DNA from: Rhodobacteraceae bacterium 63075
Lineage (GTDB): Bacteria; Pseudomonadota; Alphaproteobacteria; Rhodobacterales; Rhodobacteraceae
Direction of reading: 5' to 3'
Assembly (NCBI GenBank): GCA_003417655.1
Contig: QVMW01000003.1
Span: 1-64,000, forward strand
DNA: 64,000 nucleotides
This document shows, piece by piece, positions 16,392-23,630 of this stretch. A program made the position numbers and the translations under genes. The notes beneath the pieces are model-generated. The model worked only from the letters and a program-made list of their open reading frames with translations. It was not told the origin of the DNA and did no database searches. Each line of letters begins with the position of its first letter. Position 1 is the first letter of the stretch.

Positions 16392-16855
16392 TGTTTTTGC
16401 TCCTGGTCATCGGCACCCAGCGGTGGGCCTGTAAAAGTCAGTTGGTATCTCGCGGCGATCTCCGCGATCTGTCCCATGTCTTCGGGAATGCGCAGCTGTC
16501 CTGCGGCCATCTCGGCAAAGAAGCCTTCGAACCCGCCGGGCGTCAGGATGACCAAATGACGTGACGGAACGTCACTGACGATGCGAAAGGTGTGTTCCTT
16601 GCCGCGCGGGACAAAAACGGTCTGGCCGGGCCCGCGTGAGAAACGTTCGCCCTCCAGCCAGAACTCTGAATCGCCGGTCAGCATGACAAATGTTTCGTCA
16701 GCATCGTGGTGGATGTGACGGGGCGGGCCAGAATTTGGCGGCGAGACGGAATCCGTGATCGACATTGCACCTTTGGTGGCATCGGTTGTGAGTATCGTCT
16801 TGTAGTGGACTCCGAGCCATTCAATAGCTTCGAGTCCCAAAACTGAGTCTTTCAT
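16388..16855 (-). CDS. Cupin-domain protein
   Basis: This 155-residue protein is a single-domain cupin. The metal-binding motif 1 is visible as HIHHDADETFVMLTGDSEFWLEG (His, His, Glu) and motif 2 as PRGKEHTFRIVSD (His). Many such proteins are small dioxygenases, isomerases or sensors. The start at 16855 is set by AGGAGG 5 bp upstream; an upstream extension to 16939 has no ribosome site. It is divergent from the LysR gene and overlaps the following membrane protein gene by ATGA, so the two probably act together under LysR control. Substrate unknown. Confidence 0.8.
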   Translation of the reverse strand: MKDSVLGLEAIEWLGVHYKTILTTDATKGAMSITDSVSPPNSGPPRHIHHDADETFVMLTGDSEFWLEGERFSRGPGQTVFVPRGKEHTFRIVSDVPSRHLVILTPGGFEGFFAEMAAGQLRIPEDMGQIAEIAARYQLTFTGPPLGADDQEQKQ

Positions 16856-16881
16856 CGCTTCCTCCTGAAGAGTTTGGGAAA

Positions 16882-16895
16882 CGAAAGCGCTTTCG
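16882..16895. promoter_or_regulatory. Perfect 14-bp palindrome in the LysR/cupin divergent region
   Basis: CGAAAGCGCTTTCG is a perfect inverted repeat located 27-40 bp before the cupin start. A second, imperfect pair, TTGGT (16905-16909) and ACCAA (16916-16920), follows. In a LysR-controlled divergon these are candidates for operator sites. Confidence 0.45.
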
Positions 16896-16961
16896 ATAGG
16901 AAGTTTGGTACCACGACCAAGGTCATTTGCAAAATTCATTGATTATATTAAACCTATTTGA

Positions 16962-17912
16962 ATGGTTAATTTGAAGAACTTTGATCTGAACCTGCTGCGC
17001 GTGCTGAACGCATTGCTAGAGGATCCCTCGACAGTACGCGCAGGCGAACGCCTGGGACTGTCTCAACCAGCGGTATCTGCAGCGCTCGGGCGGCTCAGAA
17101 CATCTCTTGGGGACGACCTGTTTTTCCGTCGCGGAAAAGCGTTGGAACCCACGCAATACGCACTGACACTGAAGGAGGAGCTGAGGCAGATTCTTGAACG
17201 CATTGAGGACCTAATCCGGGGATCGGACACGTTCGACCCGGCAACATCGGACGTGAGCGTTCGTATCTCGGGCAGTGACTTCTTTGCAGAACTTCTGATG
17301 CCAAAGCTCGCTGAGAGGCTTCAGTTTCTTGCGCCAAAAATGCGCGTCCATCTGGTAGATCTGGTGCCAGATAGCTATGTCGAAACGCTGGATCGCTACG
17401 AAGTTGACCTTGCGCTGGTCCCTGAAACATCTCTACCGGATTGGGTTGAGGGCCGCCCGGTCTTCAGTTCAAGCTTTTCAGTCATTGCGCGCAAGGGCCA
17501 CCCGCGCTTGAAACGGGAAGGTTTGTCGGAAGGCGATGTCGTGCCGATCGACCTGTTTTGTGATTTTGGTCACGTTCTGTTCTCACCAGAGGGCAATAGC
17601 AAAGCCATGGGCGACGCGGCTTTGGCAAAAGTGGGACGTGAGAGACGCGTCGTTATGACAATGCCGATCTTTTCGGGTGTCTATCGCGCTGTGGCAGAAT
17701 CAGACCTGATCGCTCTGCTCCCAACTGCATTAGCCCATCACGTGGCGAATGCGGCCGGCCTTCGTGTCTACCGCGCTCCGATGCCGGTCCCAACCGCACA
17801 ACTCTGCATGATTTGGCATCGGCGCTACTCCGCAAGTGCCTCACATTCTTGGATACGCGACCAGATTGCCGATCTGCTTTCTTCCCTCGATGAAAAACCG
17901 ACCGCCCCATGA
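16962..17912 (+). CDS. LysR-family transcriptional regulator
   Basis: This 316-residue protein has the LysR N-terminal helix-turn-helix (FDLNLLRVLNALLEDPSTVRAGERLGLSQPAVSAALGRLR spans the domain; the core is AGERLGLSQPAVSAALGRLR) with LFFRRGKALEPTQYAL following, close to the NodD/PA2206 type. The rest is a periplasmic-binding-protein-like effector domain (about 90-300). It is transcribed away from the cupin and membrane protein genes, the classical arrangement for a LysR regulator and its targets. Base composition is lower in GC than the flanks. The ligand is unknown. Confidence 0.92.
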   Translation: MVNLKNFDLNLLRVLNALLEDPSTVRAGERLGLSQPAVSAALGRLRTSLGDDLFFRRGKALEPTQYALTLKEELRQILERIEDLIRGSDTFDPATSDVSVRISGSDFFAELLMPKLAERLQFLAPKMRVHLVDLVPDSYVETLDRYEVDLALVPETSLPDWVEGRPVFSSSFSVIARKGHPRLKREGLSEGDVVPIDLFCDFGHVLFSPEGNSKAMGDAALAKVGRERRVVMTMPIFSGVYRAVAESDLIALLPTALAHHVANAAGLRVYRAPMPVPTAQLCMIWHRRYSASASHSWIRDQIADLLSSLDEKPTAP

Positions 17913-18139
17913 TGAAACCGATCCGCGAGACAAGACCGTTGCGCAATCCATTGCAGCCATTAGATCTTGTGCAGCGAATTAACACTTTGTCCGCATCCCA
18001 GTCACTCCGCCGCGCCAGCATAAAGGTCCGCTTTGCCACCTCACACACGAGCCTGCATGCCCGCTCCGGGCTGCGCCCGATCCCTGAAAACGCCGCCACC
18101 CGGGCGCGTATCATGCACCGCTCATCCCGAGCGCGCCCC

Positions 18140-18919
18140 TCAAAGCGTCGTGTTCACCGCCCCGCCATCGAGCAGGATGTTCTGGCCGACGATGAAGCCC
18201 GCATGCTGCGAACACAGGAAGGCGCACATCGCGCCGAACTCTTCGGCCGTCCCGTAGCGCTGCGCCGGAATGGTCTTCTCGCGGCGCGCTTTCGCCTCCT
18301 CGGCGCTGATCCCCTCCTGCTCGGAGACGCCCTTGTCGAGCGAGACGGCCCTGTCGGTGGCATGAATGCCCGGCAGCATGTTGTTGATCGTCACGCCATG
18401 CGGCGCGACCTGGCGCGAGGTGCCCGCGACATACCCCGTCAGCCCCGCGCGCGCCGAATTGCTCAGCCCGAGCACGGCGATGGGCGATTTGACGCTCTGC
18501 GAGGTGATGTTGACGACGCGCCCCCAGCCCTTCTCCATCATCTGCGGCAGAAGCGCCTTCATCAGCGCGATCGGGGCCAGCATGTTGGCATCGAGCGCGG
18601 CGATGAAATCATCGCGGTCCCAGTCGGTCCACATGCCCGGCGGCGGGCCGCCCGCGTTGGTCACGAGAATGTCCACATCGCCCGCCGCCTCCAGCAGCTT
18701 GGCGCGGCCCTCCTCGGTGGTCACATCGGCCGGCACGGCCACGACATCGACCCCGTATTTGCCCGCGATGTCCTCGGCTACGGCCTCGAGCGTCTCGGCG
18801 CCGCGCGCATTCATCACGAGATTGACCCCCGCCTCGGCCAGCGCCTCCGCGCAGCCGCGCCCCAGCCCCTTGGACGAAGCGCAGACCAGCGCCTTCTTTC
18901 CAGCGATTCCCATGTCCAT
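18140..18919 (-). CDS. Atypical SDR-family oxidoreductase lacking the Tyr-Lys pair
   Basis: This 259-residue protein has the SDR Rossmann fold: the cofactor loop ASSKGLGRG (14-22), PADVT (63-67), ILVTNAGG (84-91), VVNITSQS (135-142) and the C-terminal GQNILLDGGAVNTTL. The expected YxxxK active-site motif is replaced by SNSAR (153-157), so both Tyr and Lys are missing. Such members are often named 3-oxoacyl-ACP reductase but the chemistry is uncertain. The start at 18919 has GGGGAGATG upstream. It stands alone between the LysR and Hint genes, on the opposite strand. Confidence 0.85.
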   Translation of the reverse strand: MDMGIAGKKALVCASSKGLGRGCAEALAEAGVNLVMNARGAETLEAVAEDIAGKYGVDVVAVPADVTTEEGRAKLLEAAGDVDILVTNAGGPPPGMWTDWDRDDFIAALDANMLAPIALMKALLPQMMEKGWGRVVNITSQSVKSPIAVLGLSNSARAGLTGYVAGTSRQVAPHGVTINNMLPGIHATDRAVSLDKGVSEQEGISAEEAKARREKTIPAQRYGTAEEFGAMCAFLCSQHAGFIVGQNILLDGGAVNTTL

Positions 18920-19117
18920 TTCTCATCTCCCCTTGGTTTGCCGGTCTCTTCACGCGCCACAAAAGCCCAAACAGCCCGTAAAGGCCAGCCCCCACCATGA
19001 CAGGGGGCCGCCGGTCCGCACACAAGCTCTTGTCTTGCCCGAACTATCCTCAGCCTCTCGCGCATCACTGCGCGATACGCTGCCGGGCTCGCGCCGGATT
19101 GCCCCTCGCACGGGTCG

Positions 19118-19136
19118 GATTTCGCGCAGCGAAATC
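19118..19136. repeat. Perfect 8-bp inverted repeat (REP-like hairpin)
   Basis: GATTTCGC and GCGAAATC flank a 3-nt loop GCA. It lies in the 341-bp gap upstream of the SDR gene and the Hint gene (18920-19260). The gap also has an 11-bp tandem repeat CAAACGCCAAG (19161-19182) and little else that can be recognised, apart from a TATACC hexamer at 19225. Confidence 0.5.
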
Positions 19137-19260
19137 TGATCCCCGCGCCCGTCCCGCGCGCAAACGCCAAGCAAACGCCAAGCACGGGCCGCGCTCTTGC
19201 CGTGCTCTTGCCCGAATCCCGGTCTATACCATGTTCAAAGACTGCCACGGACCCGAGTTC

Positions 19261-20265
19261 ATGAACGAAACAGCCCACGCCATCCAGGTTCATACCGCCG
19301 CCATGCTGCCCGTCTCATCGGGTGCCAATTCCGGCGATGACCTGGGCATTGCCGCCGACCTGGTGCTGGATGACCTCTACATGCTCAGCCCCGCGGCGTG
19401 CCCACTCAGGCTCGATCTGCACGCGCTGGAGAACGGACATTTCCGCATCGCCGAGGGTAGCGGCACGGGCCGCCCCGGCGCCACGGTCGTGCTCGATTCG
19501 GCGATCACGCTGATGGACCCGCGCAGCCAGGCCATCGAGGTTCTGATCCTCGTCGAGGTCGACGCGGCGGGTCATGTCGCGCAGATCTACGCCATGCCGC
19601 TGGCCCCGCTCGTGCCCAAGGAGGAATACCGCCTCGTCGGGATCGACCGGGAGAACGCCCCGCTGCGCTATGCGCAGGTCGCCTGCGTGTCCTTCACGCG
19701 CGGCACGCGGATCACGCTGGCCACGGGCGAGCAACGCCCCGTCGAAGAGCTGAAAGTGGGCGAGCGTGTCCTCACCCGCGATGACGGGCCGCAACCCGTT
19801 CGCTGGATCGGCCATCATACCGTCCGCGCCCAGGGAGACTTCGCCCCGGTGATGATCACCCGCGGCACGCTGCACAACGAGAATGACCTGCTGGTCTCCC
19901 CCGATCATCGGCTTTTCGTCTACCAGCGCTCCGACGAGCTGGGCGCGGGGCGCTCGGAAGTGCTGCTCAAGGCCGCGCATCTGGTCAATGGCGAGAGCGT
20001 CTTCGTGCAGGGCGGCGGATTCGTCGATTATTTCCAGATCCTGTTCGATTCGCACCAGATCATCTTCGCCGAGGGCATCGCCGCCGAAACCCTGCTGATC
20101 GATCCGCGCACGCGCTCGGCCCTGCCCCGCGAGGTGGCCGAAACCCTTTCCAGCCGCCTCGAAGGCCACGCGAGCCGCAGCCTTGGCGAGTTCGAAGTCG
20201 GCGAATCGCTCCTGGCGCGCCCCGACGCGGCGGCGCTGATCGCCAAGGCCACGCGCGGGCGGTGA
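19261..20265 (+). CDS. Hint-domain (intein/hedgehog-like) protein
   Basis: This 334-residue protein has a C-terminal Hint domain beginning at ACVSFTRGTRITL, with EQRPVEELKVGERVLTRDDG, PVRWIGHHTV and the SPDHRLFV motif, typical of the Hint modules common in Rhodobacteraceae surface proteins. The N-terminal 130 residues are of unknown type. Such Hint domains may self-process, but a following nucleophile and extein are not obvious because the domain sits at the C-terminus. Start: ATG 19261 (MNETAHAIQ) is preferred because a TATACC -10-like hexamer lies at 19225-19230; ATG 19231 is an in-frame alternative. It stands alone. Confidence 0.75.
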   Translation: MNETAHAIQVHTAAMLPVSSGANSGDDLGIAADLVLDDLYMLSPAACPLRLDLHALENGHFRIAEGSGTGRPGATVVLDSAITLMDPRSQAIEVLILVEVDAAGHVAQIYAMPLAPLVPKEEYRLVGIDRENAPLRYAQVACVSFTRGTRITLATGEQRPVEELKVGERVLTRDDGPQPVRWIGHHTVRAQGDFAPVMITRGTLHNENDLLVSPDHRLFVYQRSDELGAGRSEVLLKAAHLVNGESVFVQGGGFVDYFQILFDSHQIIFAEGIAAETLLIDPRTRSALPREVAETLSSRLEGHASRSLGEFEVGESLLARPDAAALIAKATRGR

Positions 20266-20453
20266 GCTGATGCCGAAGCGGCCAGGCTGGGGCGCGCATC
20301 CGAACCTCTGTCAGCTCGTCTCGGCATTGCTGCGGCGGGTATCAGTCTGGAGGGGACGCCGGAAGGCTCCTGACAGCGATTACCCGGAGCTGGCCTTCGC
20401 TGCATGGATCATGAACTGATCGGATGCGGGACGGAGCGGGCGGTCCTTCCGTG

Positions 20454-20491
20454 CCCTGCTCGGAATCAAGGCCGAAGGCCGCCGAGCATCC
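20454..20491 (-). repeat. Dispersed repeat type B, copy 2
   Basis: Read on the minus strand it gives CGGCGGCCTTCGGCC followed by TTGATTCCGAGCAGGG, matching 14420-14457 and 60581-60623. Confidence 0.65.
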
Positions 20492-20495
20492 ATTG

Positions 20496-20531
20496 CCCGG
20501 CAGGCGAATTGGCAAAGCCAATTCTGCCGGG
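20496..20531. repeat. Long intergenic hairpin
   Basis: CCCGGCAG (20496-20503) and AATTGGC (20507-20513) pair with GCCAATT (20517-20523) and CTGCCGGG (20524-20531), leaving an AAA loop and a GCG bulge. Fifteen perfect pairs make a strong structure, adjoining a dispersed repeat. Confidence 0.7.
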
Positions 20532-20716
20532 AGGGGCCTGACCGTCCCGCGGTCTGGCGATTTGGCAGGGCTTGGTGCGCGGCCTGAATGACGCAATGAC
20601 TTGTTAAATATAAAGTGCTGCATCCCAAAGGTTGAATCGCCAGCCCACGGTCAGGCGACGCTCGGCTTGACCCAGCGGTCGCTTCGGTCTCGAAGCCGCT
20701 GTCACCAGCCCCCCGC

Positions 20717-21076
20717 CTACTCCCCGGCCTCCTCGCGCAACCTTGCCATCCGCTGTTCCACGTATTCGGCAAAGCGCGGCGAGAGCGCCTCCTCGTCCCA
20801 GTGGCTCTTGATCCGCCCCGACAGGAGCGAGAGCCAGTAGATGCGCAGGATGTGATTGAGCCGCGGCCCATAGCCCGGCCCGAGCTTGCGGAACCACGCG
20901 ACCATGTCGGCATCCAGCCGGAGCGTGACCCGCGTCTTCTTGCGCTTGAGCGGCTGCGCGCTTTCAAGCCCCTCCCAGCCCTCGGGCAGGGACATGCCGA
21001 CCCAGTTCTCGCGCAGATCTTCCTGAAGCTCCTTCAGCTCGGCCATCAGCTCGGCCCTGGCCTGATCCTTTCTCAT
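20717..21076 (-). CDS. BrnA-like antitoxin-family protein, apparently orphan
   Basis: This 119-residue protein has the C-terminal ribbon-helix-helix pattern of the BrnA family: KKTRVTLRLDADMVAWFRKLGPGYGPRLNHILRIY. BrnA normally binds the BrnT ribonuclease toxin and represses the operon. Here the upstream gap to prfC (160 bp) is too short for brnT and the downstream gap is gene-free, so no toxin is adjacent. The start was set to ATG 21076, which has AAGGAG at good spacing; a GTG just before it is possible. It may act as a solitary DNA-binding protein. The family call is reasonable and the function is inferred. Confidence 0.72.
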   Translation of the reverse strand: MRKDQARAELMAELKELQEDLRENWVGMSLPEGWEGLESAQPLKRKKTRVTLRLDADMVAWFRKLGPGYGPRLNHILRIYWLSLLSGRIKSHWDEEALSPRFAEYVEQRMARLREEAGE

Positions 21077-21200
21077 CACCGGTCTCCTTTAACCTTTTCG
21101 AAAGGGTATAAGGCGGGGATGTTAACGGTTCCGGAGAGCACCGCGCGCTGCACTGGGGGGTGTACTAGTGGGGTGTACAGGATGGCACCCCCCTCTTTTC

Positions 21201-21229
21201 TTGCCTTCACCCAATTCCCTAACTATACG
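21201..21229 (+). promoter_or_regulatory. prfC promoter giving a leaderless transcript
   Basis: TTGCCT (21201-21206) and TATACG (21224-21229) are exactly 17 bp apart. The -10 hexamer ends 7 bp before the ATG at 21237, so transcription should start at or next to the A of the start codon. No Shine-Dalgarno sequence is present. Confidence 0.65.
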
Positions 21230-21236
21230 CGCGCTC

Positions 21237-22844
21237 ATGCTGGACACCCAAACCAACCGCCCCGATCTGCCCGAAGAAATCGCCCGCCGCCGGACCTTCG
21301 CGATCATCTCGCACCCCGACGCCGGCAAGACGACCCTGACGGAGAAGTTCCTGCTCTATGGCGGGGCCATTCAGATGGCCGGACAGGTCCGTGCCAAGGG
21401 CGAGGCGCGGCGCACGCGCTCGGACTTCATGCAGATGGAAAAGGACCGGGGAATCTCTGTTTCGGCCTCGGCAATGTCGTTCGATTACAACAACTTGCGC
21501 TTCAATCTTGTGGATACGCCGGGCCACTCGGACTTCTCCGAAGACACCTATCGCACGCTCACCGCCGTCGATGCGGCGGTGATGGTGATCGACGGGGCGA
21601 AAGGCGTCGAGAGCCAGACCCGCAAGCTCTTCGAAGTCTGCCGCCTGCGCGACCTGCCAATCCTCACATTCTGCAACAAGATGGACCGCGAGAGCCGCGA
21701 TACCTTTGACATCATTGACGAAATCCAGGAGCTCCTGGCGATCGACGTGACCCCGGCAAGCTGGCCCATCGGCGTCGGCTCGGAGTTTCTCGGCTGCTAT
21801 GACCTGTTGCGCGACCGGCTTGAGCTGATGGACCGCGCGGACCGCAACAAGATTGCCGAATCCATTGAAATCAACGGGTTGGAAGATCCCAAGCTGGTCG
21901 AACACGTGCCTGCGCACCTGCTGGAGAAGCTGCTCGAAGAGGTCGAGATGGCGCGCGAGCTGCTGCCCGCGCTCGATCCGCAATCCGTGCTCGAAGGGCA
22001 CATGACCCCGATATGGTTCGGCTCGGCGATCAACTCCTTCGGCGTGCGCGAGCTGATGGACGGGATCGGCGCCTATGGACCCGAGCCGCAGCCGCAGGCC
22101 GCCAATCCCAGGCAGGTTTCCCCCGAAGAAACAAAGGTTTGCGGCTTTGTCTTCAAGGTTCAGGCCAACATGGACCCAAAACACCGCGACCGCGTCGCCT
22201 TTGTCCGTCTTGCCTCGGGCCATTTCAAACGCGGCATGAAACTCACCCATGTGCGCACCAAAAAACCGATGGCGATCTCCAACCCCGTGCTCTTTCTCGC
22301 CTCCGACCGCGAGCTGGCCGAGGAGGCCTGGGCCGGCGACATCATCGGCATTCCGAACCACGGCCAGTTGCGCATCGGCGATACGTTAACCGAAGGTGAA
22401 CTTTTACGTGCTACCAACATCCCCTCCTTCGCGCCCGAGCTTCTGCAAGGCGTGCGCGCGGGCGACCCGATGAAGGCCAAGCACCTCGAAAAGGCGCTCA
22501 CGCAGTTCGCCGAGGAAGGCGCGGCCAAGGTCTTCAAGCCGGCGATCGGTTCGGGGTTCATCGTCGGCGTGGTCGGCGCGCTTCAGTTCGAGGTGCTGGC
22601 CAGCCGGATCGAAATGGAATACGGGCTGCCGGTGCGCTTCGAAAGCTCGCAGTTCACCTCTGCAAGATGGGTGAAAGGTGACAAGCAAGAGGTTGAAAAG
22701 TTTGTAAATTCCAACAAACAGCATATCGCACACGACAATGATGGCGATGTCGTCTACCTCACCCGCCTGCAATGGGATATCGACCGTGTCGAACGCGATT
22801 ATCCGGGCGTGACACTCTCGGCCACGAAGGAAATGATGGTCTGA
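21237..22844 (+). CDS. prfC: Peptide chain release factor 3
   Basis: RF3 is a translational GTPase that ejects RF1/RF2 from the ribosome after peptide release. The 535-residue protein has the G1 motif SHPDAGKTTL (about 26-35), the DRGISVSASAM switch I region, G3 DTPGHSDF and G4 NKMD, then the domain II/III parts ending with VEKFVNSNKQHIAHDNDGDVVYL. Length is normal. ATG 21237 begins the family N-terminus and has a promoter but no ribosome site directly upstream, implying leaderless translation. It is followed after 27 bp by an unknown gene and two glycosyltransferases in the same direction. Confidence 0.97.
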   Translation: MLDTQTNRPDLPEEIARRRTFAIISHPDAGKTTLTEKFLLYGGAIQMAGQVRAKGEARRTRSDFMQMEKDRGISVSASAMSFDYNNLRFNLVDTPGHSDFSEDTYRTLTAVDAAVMVIDGAKGVESQTRKLFEVCRLRDLPILTFCNKMDRESRDTFDIIDEIQELLAIDVTPASWPIGVGSEFLGCYDLLRDRLELMDRADRNKIAESIEINGLEDPKLVEHVPAHLLEKLLEEVEMARELLPALDPQSVLEGHMTPIWFGSAINSFGVRELMDGIGAYGPEPQPQAANPRQVSPEETKVCGFVFKVQANMDPKHRDRVAFVRLASGHFKRGMKLTHVRTKKPMAISNPVLFLASDRELAEEAWAGDIIGIPNHGQLRIGDTLTEGELLRATNIPSFAPELLQGVRAGDPMKAKHLEKALTQFAEEGAAKVFKPAIGSGFIVGVVGALQFEVLASRIEMEYGLPVRFESSQFTSARWVKGDKQEVEKFVNSNKQHIAHDNDGDVVYLTRLQWDIDRVERDYPGVTLSATKEMMV

Positions 22845-22871
22845 CGCGGGGGGCCATGGCAAAGTGCCGCC

Positions 22872-23630
22872 ATGAGCGATGAGCTGACATATCCGGGCGG
22901 TTCCGAAGAGATCCTGACGCGCTGGAACAAGCGCCGCGCCGCCTTTCTCTTCCAGGGCGAAAGCCTGCCGCCGCCCGATGCCGACCTCGCGGCGCTAAAG
23001 CAGGCCAGAGTGCCTCCCGAAGCGGCCGAATCCAACGCACGGCGCAAGACATGGGCGCTCAAGCGCGCGCAGATCGCGCCGGAGTTCATCGGCAAGTCCG
23101 AGCTGGCTTTCCTCAACGCCCAGCTTGTCGCGAATCTGCGCCGCGAGAGCTTCCCCGACCATGCGCCCGCCCTCTTCCGCCGCCTCTGGCATGAGGAGGC
23201 CGATCACCTGCTGGATGCGCTCGACCTGCGCTGGTGCGTCTCCTCGGCCCAGACATTCGCCGATCACGGCACCCCCGGCCCCGAGCGCGAGCTGGGCCAG
23301 GCGCTGCGGATGCTCTTCGGCCTCGTGAAGCTCTACGAATTCGAGCGCCTCTTCACCGGCACGGCCCCGAACACGCCGCACCGGTTCGGCAAGCGCTCGC
23401 CCGCGCCCATGCCGCTCCGGATGGATGCCTATTCGCTCAACCACGGCGGGCTCGACGTGGCCCTGCTTGCGCCGCTCTTTCCGCTCGCCGATCAGGCCCC
23501 CAATCTCGGCCCTCTCGCACGGCATTTGCTGGATGCGCTCAACGCCGATGCCGGAACGGTCTTCCGGCGCATTTCCAAGATGAAGGAACGTCGTGCAAAT
23601 ATAGAGAAGGACAAGGAAAAACGGCGTTGA
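22872..23630 (+). CDS. Protein of unknown function linked to glycosyltransferases
   Basis: This 252-residue soluble protein is not recognised. It is rich in Ala, Leu and Arg, without signal peptide or membrane segment. Notable stretches are the N-terminal GGSEEILTRWNKRRAAFLFQG, LRWCVSSAQTFADHG in the middle and a strongly charged C-terminus (RRISKMKERRANIEKDKEKRR). It starts 27 bp after prfC and its stop is overlapped by the TTG start of the next glycosyltransferase gene (TTGA), which points to a shared transcript and a linked function, perhaps in surface sugar or glycan synthesis. That role is inferred only from context. Confidence 0.65.
   Translation: MSDELTYPGGSEEILTRWNKRRAAFLFQGESLPPPDADLAALKQARVPPEAAESNARRKTWALKRAQIAPEFIGKSELAFLNAQLVANLRRESFPDHAPALFRRLWHEEADHLLDALDLRWCVSSAQTFADHGTPGPERELGQALRMLFGLVKLYEFERLFTGTAPNTPHRFGKRSPAPMPLRMDAYSLNHGGLDVALLAPLFPLADQAPNLGPLARHLLDALNADAGTVFRRISKMKERRANIEKDKEKRR

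Larger units (their letters stand above)
20266..20716. other. Gene-free 451-bp gap with repeats and a long hairpin
   Basis: No gene is supported. It holds an inverted copy of dispersed repeat type B (20454-20491), immediately followed by a long hairpin at 20496-20531, and a 15-bp word at 20545-20559 (TCCCGCGGTCTGGCG) that recurs inverted at 49798-49812. Confidence 0.7.

Noticed and set aside
17913..18139. Possible boundary repeat of the LysR/cupin cassette
   Set aside because: The two flanks (15724-15968 and 17913-18139) were compared by eye for direct or inverted repeats and attachment-site-like tRNA ends; only short chance similarities were found.
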